From Clostridiales bacterium (GTDB lineage Bacteria; Bacillota; Clostridia; Saccharofermentanales; Saccharofermentanaceae): a stretch of 6,159 nt of DNA. A program made the position numbers and the translations under genes. Position 1 is the stretch's first letter; each line of letters starts with the position of its first letter. Location: assembly GCA_016930475.1 (NCBI GenBank), contig JAFGGR010000127.1, forward strand, positions 1 through 6,159, written 5' to 3'. Of this stretch, positions 1-5,932 are shown in pieces. The notes under the pieces were generated by a model that ran no database searches, was not told where the DNA came from, and saw only the letters and a list, made by a program, of their open reading frames with translations.

Positions 1-34
1 ACAGTTCGAGCATTTCGTATTATTGTAATAAGAG

Positions 35-40
35 TATAAG
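35..40 (+). promoter_or_regulatory. Possible -10 box for the LRR-ChW gene
   Basis: TATAAG matches five of six bases of the sigma-A -10 consensus and lies about 45 bp before the chosen start codon, in an AT-rich leader. No convincing -35 box sits 16-18 bp upstream; the sequence there is roughly ATTTCG or TTTCGT. Only 85 bp of leader are visible, so another promoter may lie outside the window. Treat as tentative. Confidence 0.2.
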
Positions 41-72
41 GGGACATTAATACGAATCACATGCATTAGATT

Positions 73-80
73 GGGGAGGA
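73..80 (+). promoter_or_regulatory. Ribosome binding site that decides the start of the LRR-ChW gene
   Basis: GGGGAGGA lies five bases before the ATG at 86, a normal Shine-Dalgarno spacing. The in-frame TTG at 71 would place the ribosome binding site inside the gene. The ATG at 86 is therefore the better start, and it gives a clean signal peptide beginning MRRTK. Confidence 0.85.
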
Positions 81-85
81 AAGTT

Positions 86-2803
86 ATGAGACGCACAAAA
101 TCTATTCATTTCCTTACGTTCATTTTAAGTCTTCTGGTTGTTGCCGGAGTATTAACTATTAGCCAAGGAACTGTTCTGGCGGATATTGATGAAGCGACAG
201 GATTCGAATACATCATCGATGAAGGAACCGCAACGATCATCAGTTTTGATGATAATGTAAGCGGCTATAACGGAGAAGTGACGATTCCCAACACGTTGGG
301 GGGATATCCGGTGACGAGTATAGCCGGAAACGTATTTAAGAACCTCACAACACTGACAAGCATCTGGATCCCGGATAGTGTAACGAATATCGGATCCAGT
401 GCGTTTTACGGTTGCTTGAGCTTGGCGGAAGTCAAAATGCCGAGCAGTTTAACGGATTTGGGCACCTCCGCTTTTAATGGATGCAATAGTCTGATTGCCA
501 TCGAGATCCCCGACAATGTTATCTATATCGGAGAACGTGCTTTCTCCGGCTGCTCGAGTCTGACAGAAATCACGATCCCGAACAGTTTAGATGCAATCGG
601 AAGCTATTGGTTTTATCAATGCATCCGTTTGACGAACGTCACGATCCCGGACAGTGTAGTGAGTATCGGGAGTTATGCATTTGCTTTTTGCACGAATCTG
701 ACAGAAATAACGATCCCGGACAGTGTAACGAGTATTGGAAATTACGCGTTCTCTACCTGTACAAGTTTGAAGGAAGACCCCGTTCCAGACAGTGTCACGC
801 TCGTCGGCACCGGAGCATTTTTGAAATGTAGCCGTCTGACGAGTGTTGCCTTACCGATTGGGGTAACAAGCATCGCGAATGAATTGTACAGCGGTTGCAC
901 AAGTCTGACAGAAATCTCGATCCCGAATACCATAACGCGTATCGGTAACAAATCTTTTTATGATTGCTCGAGTCTAACGAACATCACGATCCCGAACAGC
1001 GTATCAAGTATCGGAAGTTATGCGTTTGCCAATTGCAAAGCTCTGACGGAAATTCCCATCCCGAGTGGAATGACGAGTATCGGAGATTATGCTTTTTCAG
1101 GATGTGCCAGTCTAACAAACTTCATCATTCCGAATAGTTTGACGAGTATCGGGGATTATTGGTTTAGCGGATGCTCCGGTTTGACGAGTGTGACCATACC
1201 GAACACTATAACAAGTATCGGAAGGTATGCGTTTTCTGCTTGTTCAAGTCTTCCCGGCATTACGATTCCAACCAGCGTGACGAGTATCGGAGATGGCGCA
1301 TTTAACAAATGTGCCGGAATGACAAACTTCACGATCCCAACCAGTGTAACAAGTATCGGTGTAAAAGCGTTTTATGAATGCACGGCTATGACAAATGTCA
1401 CGATTCCGAGCAGTGTCACAAGCCTTGGGTCGCAAGCTTATTATGGATGTTCGAGTTTGACAAACGTCACCATTCCGGTCAGCGTAACAAGCATTGGGGA
1501 CGGTGCATTCGGTAAATGTATTGCTTTGACAAGCATTAAGATCCCGAGCGGCGTGAAGAGTATCGGAAATGACACGTTCAGAAATTGCACCAGTCTGAAG
1601 AGCGTCAACATTTCGAGCGTTGTGACGAGTATTGGGGATAATTCATTCAATGGCTGTTCGAATCTCGCGAACATCTCCATTCCGAGTCAAATAACAAGTA
1701 TCGGAGATCGTGCTTTCTATGCATGCACAAATTTGAGCGACGCATATTTCTTCGGCTATGCTCCCACTATGGGGTTGGAGGTTTTCAAGGGCTGTTCGGA
1801 GGACTTTACCGTAAATTATCTGAGCACCCGGGGAGGCTATACAAACCCGTGGAATGGCTATCCGACTGCCCCCTTCGACGTGGGCGTCTATTATCAGACC
1901 CACGTTCAGGATGTAGGCTGGCAGGATTATGTCGGTAACGGAGCGGCCTCCGGGACCAGCGGCCAATCGAAGCGTCTTGAGGCCATTCGTATCAAGGCAT
2001 TGCTTGAGGGTCTCAACAGTAATATCGAGTATCGCACGCATGTTCAGGACATCGGCTGGCAGGATTGGGTCGCTGACGATGCATTGAGTGGAACCAGCGG
2101 AGAGTCGAAGCGCCTTGAGGCGATCCAGATTCGTCTGACGGGTGAAGCCGCAAACATGTACGATGTTTATTACCGCGTGCATGCTCAGAACGTCGGTTGG
2201 ATGGGTTGGGCGAAGAACGGTACGTCTTCAGGAACCGCAGGATATTCGTACCGACTGGAAGCAATCGAAGTGAAGTTGGTCGCAAAGGGTGGAGCGGCTC
2301 CGGGATCTACGGTAGATTCGTTTATCGATCGCTACGCACCCAATCCGAATGAGGAAGCAGTCAGCTACAAGACCCATGTTCAGGATATCGGCTGGCAGAA
2401 CTATGTTCGTAACGGAGATGTATCCGGGACCAGCGGACAGTCGAAGCGACTGGAAGGCATTCAGATCAAGCTCGAGAACGTCGTAGGCGGTATCGAATAC
2501 AGCACGCATATCCAGGATATCGGCTGGCAGGGCTTTGTGGCCAATGATGCCATGAGCGGAACAAGCGGACAGTCGAAGCGCTTGGAGGCGATCCAGATCC
2601 GACTGACCGGAGAAGCCGCGAACAATTACGACATCTACTACTGCGTCCATGCTCAGAACGTAGGCTGGCTTGATTGGGCGAAGAACGGAGAGTCTTCCGG
2701 GACCGCGGGATACAGCTATCGCCTGGAAGCCATTAAGATCGTTCTGGTACCCAAGGGCGGAGCGGCGCCGGGTGCGACGGCCAGACCGTTTGTGCAAGGA
2801 TAA
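86..2803 (+). CDS. Secreted BspA-type leucine-rich repeat protein with six C-terminal ChW repeats
   Basis: Predicted 905-residue exported surface or extracellular protein. Residues 1-32 form a typical signal peptide (MRRTK, hydrophobic core, probable cleavage after VLA32). Residues 33-89 are the N-terminal cap common in BspA-like proteins and contain a partial repeat (GEVTIPNTLGGYPVTSI). Residues 90-549 are twenty uninterrupted 23-residue LRR_5-type repeats of the form LTxITIPxSVTSIGxxAFxxC. Residues 550-598 are a degenerate closing repeat (YAPTMGLEVFKGC) and linker. Residues 601-905 hold six ChW repeats (GW near position 11, SGT near 22, RLEAI near 30) in two blocks, starting at V601 and V759. 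No LPxTG motif, C-terminal membrane segment, SLH or choline-binding domain is visible. BspA-type LRRs are known from adhesins and host-interaction proteins; ChW repeats are thought to mediate surface or protein contacts. Adhesion or complex assembly is inference. It appears monocistronic, with its own ribosome binding site and terminator. Confidence 0.93.
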   Translation: MRRTKSIHFLTFILSLLVVAGVLTISQGTVLADIDEATGFEYIIDEGTATIISFDDNVSGYNGEVTIPNTLGGYPVTSIAGNVFKNLTTLTSIWIPDSVTNIGSSAFYGCLSLAEVKMPSSLTDLGTSAFNGCNSLIAIEIPDNVIYIGERAFSGCSSLTEITIPNSLDAIGSYWFYQCIRLTNVTIPDSVVSIGSYAFAFCTNLTEITIPDSVTSIGNYAFSTCTSLKEDPVPDSVTLVGTGAFLKCSRLTSVALPIGVTSIANELYSGCTSLTEISIPNTITRIGNKSFYDCSSLTNITIPNSVSSIGSYAFANCKALTEIPIPSGMTSIGDYAFSGCASLTNFIIPNSLTSIGDYWFSGCSGLTSVTIPNTITSIGRYAFSACSSLPGITIPTSVTSIGDGAFNKCAGMTNFTIPTSVTSIGVKAFYECTAMTNVTIPSSVTSLGSQAYYGCSSLTNVTIPVSVTSIGDGAFGKCIALTSIKIPSGVKSIGNDTFRNCTSLKSVNISSVVTSIGDNSFNGCSNLANISIPSQITSIGDRAFYACTNLSDAYFFGYAPTMGLEVFKGCSEDFTVNYLSTRGGYTNPWNGYPTAPFDVGVYYQTHVQDVGWQDYVGNGAASGTSGQSKRLEAIRIKALLEGLNSNIEYRTHVQDIGWQDWVADDALSGTSGESKRLEAIQIRLTGEAANMYDVYYRVHAQNVGWMGWAKNGTSSGTAGYSYRLEAIEVKLVAKGGAAPGSTVDSFIDRYAPNPNEEAVSYKTHVQDIGWQNYVRNGDVSGTSGQSKRLEGIQIKLENVVGGIEYSTHIQDIGWQGFVANDAMSGTSGQSKRLEAIQIRLTGEAANNYDIYYCVHAQNVGWLDWAKNGESSGTAGYSYRLEAIKIVLVPKGGAAPGATARPFVQG
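353..1732 (+). repeat. Twenty tandem 69-bp units encoding BspA-type leucine-rich repeats
   Basis: The array is exactly 20 x 69 bp with no insertion or deletion between units; unit n starts at 353+69(n-1). Each unit encodes a 23-residue repeat with consensus LTxITIPxSVTSIGxxAFxxC. All twenty units, and the degenerate 21st at 1733-1801, keep the cysteine at position 20. Unit 7 (767-835, LKEDPVPDSVTLVG) and unit 8 (836-904, with SIANELY in place of SIGxxAF) are the most divergent. DNA identity between units is highest in the part encoding IPxSVTSIG. Confidence 0.95.
1886..2803 (+). repeat. Two tandem three-repeat ChW blocks
   Basis: Six ChW repeats form two copies of an A-B-C set. Block 1 has A at residues 601-646, B at 647-693 and C from 694. 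Block 2 has A at 759-802, B at 803-849 and C from 850 to the end. The offset between blocks is 158 residues at A and 156 at B and C. A and B repeats carry THVQDIGWQ and SGTSGQSKRLE; C repeats carry VHAQNVGW, WAKNG and GTAGYSYRLEAI. Each C repeat is followed by KGGAAPG; after block 1 a linker (about 741-758) leads into block 2. The pattern indicates duplication of a whole triad. Confidence 0.88.
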
Positions 2804-2834
2804 GGATCGATCTGAAAACTGAACTTTAGAGTTC

Positions 2835-2870
2835 AAACAGCATGGGAGATGAAACTCCCATGCTGTTTTT
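2835..2870 (+). terminator. Rho-independent terminator of the LRR-ChW gene
   Basis: A perfect 14-bp stem (AAACAGCATGGGAG at 2835-2848 pairing with 2855-2868) encloses a six-base loop ATGAAA. It ends in a run of five T that starts within the stem's 3' arm (2866-2870). It lies 31 bp past the stop codon. On the opposite strand the tail is only TTTGAAC, so it should act mainly on the + strand. Confidence 0.9.
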
Positions 2871-2918
2871 GATTGATCCAAACATGCTTCATCGTAATGA
2901 ATTGAGATATCACTTCGC

Positions 2919-2948
2919 AAAAAAAGCATCTGTCAGATGCCCTTTTTT
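2919..2948 (-). terminator. Terminator of the bceAB-like operon
   Basis: Read on the - strand, GCATCT, loop GAC and AGATGC form a short hairpin (2940-2926) followed directly by seven T (2925-2919). A run of six A before the stem (2948-2943) can extend the pairing with the T tract across a GG bulge. It lies 37 bp past the permease stop. Read on the + strand the same hairpin is followed by CC and T6 (2943-2948), so it may also act weakly as a back-up for the convergent gene. Confidence 0.8.
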
Positions 2949-2985
2949 GATTTGATCTTCGAACACAAATTCGTGCTCCGATCCC

Positions 2986-5022
2986 TTATTCCCTCTCCCC
3001 ATCGCTGACGATCTTGAAATACGCCCGCGAGGTCACCCGGTACACCAGGATATAGAACAGTCCGAAGACCAGGAAGCTGGCGACAGTGACCATGATCAGG
3101 AACGGAACGTTATTGACCATAAACAATGCCAAGAACTTTGAAACGAGCGGGAACGCGAACGCGAGATGAAGCCCCGCAGTCAGAAGCGGCAGGAAAAAGA
3201 CGGTCAGCACCTGGGAGTTTACGGCCTTTTTGATTTCCTTTCGGGTCATGCCGACCTTTTGCATGATATCGAAACGCTCGCGATCCTCGTAGCCCTCCGA
3301 TATTTGTTTGTAGTAGATGATCAGGACCGTCGCGAACACGAACACGATGCTCAGGAGTACGCCGAGGAAAAACATCCCGCCGTATATGCCATAGAACTCC
3401 GATCGGGTGACCGCCATTGCTTCTACCCCAAACCATTGCCAATCCTGATCCGGGTCAGGTTCCATTTCCGAGGACCTCTGATTGATCGTTTCAAACACTC
3501 GGGTCTGAAGCGCCGCGTCTCCGCCGACATCGAAGGCGTAATTCCAGTGCAGATTCACATTTTGCATGCCCTCTTCCAGATCGCTTTGGATGATCGGCTC
3601 AATAAAGCTTTTCAGGTCTGCGACATAAATTGTCATGGACGGGAAGATATGCAATTCTGCGTTTCCGGCGGGAAAAGACAAGGAAATCTGCTCCTTCACC
3701 CGATATGTTCCGATACTCTCGAAAATTATTAGCTCGTGCGGGTATTTTTCTTTGTTCGTTTGGATCAGCACTTCTGTGGGCTCAAGGGATTCATTTGAAC
3801 CGGTCGCGCGGTTATAGTCCTGAAGATCGATCACGGTAATGACCCAAATGTCAGCAGAACCTCCAAATTCATTGTTTCCTGTATTGAAGCGATCTCCGCT
3901 AAGCGCGGCCGGAAACTCCGCTTTTCTGAAGTTCAGGATGTTTTGGGGTGTCACTCCCTGGGTGGAAGACGCCTCCGTCAGAAAGTCGACAAAATACTGC
4001 CGATCCCCGTCGAGAGCTTCGGTTTCGATGCCCAAATTGACATCAAAAACGATCTCTCTGGGGTAGCGCGACCGGAGTCCGTCCTCCGCACCCAAGTTGA
4101 GACAGAGCGTCGAGGAAATCATGACCAGGACCATCGTACTTAAGATACAGATCGTTGCGAGCCCGGCGCCGTTTCTTTTCATGCGGTACGCCATCGACGA
4201 CACGGATACAAAATGGTTGGTCCGGTAGTAGTATCCTTTGATATTCTTCAGTATTTTGCAGAGCACGACCGACGCCGCGATGAACAGGAGGTACGTCGCG
4301 ATGATCACCATGATCACGGCAATAAAGAACCACGTGATCGCCGTCATCGGCTTTTGGATCGAGACCGCCGTCACGTAAGCAAATCCAAGGAGGAGAATGC
4401 CAAGGATCGTCATGATCCATCGCGCCTTCGGCGGCCTTTCGCCGGTCTTTTCGCTTCCGAGAAGCTCGATCGGCTTCGAAAGATGGATCTGTCGCAAGGT
4501 GTTTAAGAAGATCAGCGTAAAGATGCCGATGAAAAAGAGAGCGGTATTTCGGATCGCGAGCGGAGCGATTGAGAAGCCGAAAGTGATTTCGCCCCGAAGG
4601 ACATTGACCATCGCGAGTTCGGCGATTTTCGAAAAGACGATACCCAGAGCCAGGCCGCCGCCGATCGACACGGCCGTGATCATCAGGTTTTCGAAAAACA
4701 GCACGCGGGCGAGATGGCGCTTGCCCATCCCAAGGATGTTATAGAGCCCGAATTCTTTTTTCCGACGGCGAACCAGAAACGAGTGGGTATAGAACAGGAA
4801 CAGGACCGCGAAGATTCCGATGACCCACCACCCGAGATACAAGATCTCTTTCATCGTCCTCCCGCCGCTTTTCATCACATCCAGGAGCTTGTGGGTGGAC
4901 AAGAAGGAAATGATGTAAAACATCATCACGATGCCGATGCAGGTCAGGATATACGGAATGTAGAGTCGCTTATTTTTGCGGATGCCGTCCGCGGCAAGCC
5001 GGCCGTAAAACCCGATCTTCAT
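2986..5022 (-). CDS. bceB: BceB-like ABC transporter permease (FtsX family)
   Basis: 678-residue permease, close to the roughly 640-670 residues usual for BceB. The hydrophobicity pattern fits ten membrane segments, at about residues 21-41, 61-83, 106-130, 156-176, 203-222, 228-255, 286-308, 547-570, 603-626 and 640-661. A large domain of about 230 residues (311-542) lies between segments 7 and 8, the hallmark of this family, where it is linked to peptide recognition. Two FtsX-type cytoplasmic turns are visible: FGLYNILGMGKRHLARV (91-107) and IMQKVGMTRKEIKKAV (586-601). The ATG overlaps the ATPase stop as ATGA, with a modest GGTGAGG just upstream, so translation is probably coupled. In the family, BceAB protects the cell-wall lipid cycle against antimicrobial peptides and signals peptide load to a BceS kinase. 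The actual substrate cannot be read from the sequence; bceB is a family-level name (psdB, yxdM and vraE are relatives). Confidence 0.93.
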   Translation of the reverse strand: MKIGFYGRLAADGIRKNKRLYIPYILTCIGIVMMFYIISFLSTHKLLDVMKSGGRTMKEILYLGWWVIGIFAVLFLFYTHSFLVRRRKKEFGLYNILGMGKRHLARVLFFENLMITAVSIGGGLALGIVFSKIAELAMVNVLRGEITFGFSIAPLAIRNTALFFIGIFTLIFLNTLRQIHLSKPIELLGSEKTGERPPKARWIMTILGILLLGFAYVTAVSIQKPMTAITWFFIAVIMVIIATYLLFIAASVVLCKILKNIKGYYYRTNHFVSVSSMAYRMKRNGAGLATICILSTMVLVMISSTLCLNLGAEDGLRSRYPREIVFDVNLGIETEALDGDRQYFVDFLTEASSTQGVTPQNILNFRKAEFPAALSGDRFNTGNNEFGGSADIWVITVIDLQDYNRATGSNESLEPTEVLIQTNKEKYPHELIIFESIGTYRVKEQISLSFPAGNAELHIFPSMTIYVADLKSFIEPIIQSDLEEGMQNVNLHWNYAFDVGGDAALQTRVFETINQRSSEMEPDPDQDWQWFGVEAMAVTRSEFYGIYGGMFFLGVLLSIVFVFATVLIIYYKQISEGYEDRERFDIMQKVGMTRKEIKKAVNSQVLTVFFLPLLTAGLHLAFAFPLVSKFLALFMVNNVPFLIMVTVASFLVFGLFYILVYRVTSRAYFKIVSDGERE

Positions 5023-5783
5023 TTAGCCTCACCGCCCGTCGCCAGGATCGTTAACGTATGCGTGATCTTCTGGTACAGCTCTTCGTTACTGCTGTCCCCG
5101 CGATAGATCTGGTGGAAGACCTCTCCATCCTTAATAAAGAGGACCCGCCCCGCGTGGCTCGCGGCCTTGACCGAATGCGTGACCAGAAGGATCGTCTGCC
5201 CCGTCCGGTTGATCTCCGCGAAAAGCCGCAGGAGTTCGTCCGTCGACTTTGAGTCCAGAGCTCCGGTCGGCTCGTCCGCGAGGATCAGCTTCGGCGAGGT
5301 GATGAGGGCGCGCGCGACCGCCGCCCTCTGTTTTTGTCCGCCGGAGATCTCGTAGGGGTATTTTTTGAGGATGTCCGGGATATGGAGTTGATCGGCGATC
5401 GGATCCAGCTTCGCCTTCATCTCCGAATAGGTTTTTCCTGCCAGGACGAGCGGAAGGAAAATATTATCCTCGACCGAAAAGGTATCGAGCAAATTGAACT
5501 CCTGGAACACAAAGCCCAGGTTATCCCTCCGGAACGCCGCAATCGCCGATTCCTTGATGCTTGAAAGATCACTTCCATCCAGGCACACCTTGCCGCCCGT
5601 CGGCCTATCAAGCGACGCGACGATATTGAGAAGCGTCGTCTTGCCCGAGCCGGATTCGCCCATGATCGCGACGTACTCGCCCTGTTCGACGGTAAAGTTT
5701 ACGTTCTTCAAGGCCTCGACCTTATGTCCTCCGAAACGTGTAGTATAGGTCTTTTTAAGACCGGTTACTTCCAAAATGCTCAT
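5019..5783 (-). CDS. bceA: BceA-like ABC transporter ATP-binding protein
   Basis: 254-residue cytoplasmic ATPase, the usual BceA length. It carries all nucleotide-binding motifs: Walker A GESGSGKTT (42-50), Q-loop Q94, signature ISGGQKQR (146-153), Walker B LILADEP (166-172), D-loop ALD (175-177) and switch H203. It therefore looks catalytically intact. The start at 5783 (MSILEVTGLKK) is chosen because AGGAGG lies six bases upstream and because family members begin this way; the frame stays open to 5843 but that extension has no family match that I recognise. The gene overlaps the permease by 4 bp. Together they should form the transporter that removes peptide antibiotics from their cell-wall precursor target. 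The neighbouring kinase and the upstream operator support a BceAB rather than a LolD or MacB role. The symbol is family-level. Confidence 0.95.
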   Translation of the reverse strand: MSILEVTGLKKTYTTRFGGHKVEALKNVNFTVEQGEYVAIMGESGSGKTTLLNIVASLDRPTGGKVCLDGSDLSSIKESAIAAFRRDNLGFVFQEFNLLDTFSVEDNIFLPLVLAGKTYSEMKAKLDPIADQLHIPDILKKYPYEISGGQKQRAAVARALITSPKLILADEPTGALDSKSTDELLRLFAEINRTGQTILLVTHSVKAASHAGRVLFIKDGEVFHQIYRGDSSNEELYQKITHTLTILATGGEAK

Positions 5784-5789
5784 GTCTGT

Positions 5790-5795
5790 CCTCCT
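5790..5795 (-). promoter_or_regulatory. Ribosome binding site of the bceA-like gene
   Basis: AGGAGG on the - strand, six bases before the ATG at 5783. It fixes the ATPase start and rejects the longer reading from 5843. Confidence 0.9.
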
Positions 5796-5812
5796 AAGTA
5801 TTGACTGTCTCC

Positions 5813-5843
5813 ACTTTAGCAAAACGGGGAAACGCTCCGCCAA
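5813..5843 (-). promoter_or_regulatory. Probable promoter of the bceAB-like operon
   Basis: On the - strand, TTGGCG (5843-5838, four of six to the -35 consensus) is followed after 19 bp by TAAAGT (5818-5813, four of six to the -10 consensus). A TG one base before the -10 gives an extended -10 (TGCTAAAGT). The weak elements and long spacer suit a promoter that needs an activator, and the TGTAA half-site and the BceR-type box lie 9 and 30 bp upstream of the -35. The exact boxes are inferred by eye. Confidence 0.45.
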
Positions 5844-5852
5844 CGATTCGGC

Positions 5853-5857
5853 TTACA
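5853..5857 (-). promoter_or_regulatory. Possible second, weaker BceR half-site
   Basis: TGTAA on the - strand lies 21 bp, about two helical turns, downstream of the TGTAA arm of the main box. A TCACA between them (5871-5867) could be its partner but the gap is nine bases rather than four. Known BceR-type promoters can use a second low-affinity site, so this may be one; a chance match to a 5-mer is also possible. Confidence 0.35.
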
Positions 5858-5873
5858 TTTCCCCATTGTGAGA

Positions 5874-5887
5874 TTACATTTTTGTAA
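5874..5887 (-). promoter_or_regulatory. BceR-type response regulator binding site
   Basis: TTACA-AAAA-TGTAA on the - strand has perfect 5-bp inverted arms and a four-base spacer. It matches the known TNACA-N4-TGTAA consensus of BceR-like regulators. It sits 90 bp before the ATPase start and 30 bp before the proposed -35 box, as expected for an activator site that induces the transporter operon. The cognate regulator gene is not in the window and probably lies beyond 6159. Confidence 0.8.
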
Positions 5888-5932
5888 GAGCGACCGTTTG
5901 ATTCGGATTTCTTTCCGGGGCACCCTCGAAAT

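Noticed and set aside
71..85. TTG at 71 as the start of the LRR-ChW gene
   Set aside because: The TTG overlaps the Shine-Dalgarno sequence GGGGAGGA. The ATG at 86 has correct spacing and starts a normal signal peptide.
353..1732. CRISPR-like array
   Set aside because: The regular 69-bp period comes from coding repeats in a single open frame; there are no identical direct repeats separated by unique spacers.
1643..2929. Long - strand open frames opposite the LRR-ChW gene (1643-2182 and 2228-2929)
   Set aside because: They are antisense to clear repeat-coding sequence, their protein repeats mirror the sense repeats, and they have no family resemblance or ribosome binding site.
3166..5106. Overlapping + strand open frames opposite the permease gene
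   Set aside because: They are shadows of the 678-residue permease frame, with charged low-complexity translations and no recognisable domain.
5784..5843. Twenty-residue N-terminal extension of the ATPase
   Set aside because: The extension reads through the ribosome binding site and proposed -10 box and does not resemble BceA N-termini. The ATG at 5783 has AGGAGG six bases upstream.
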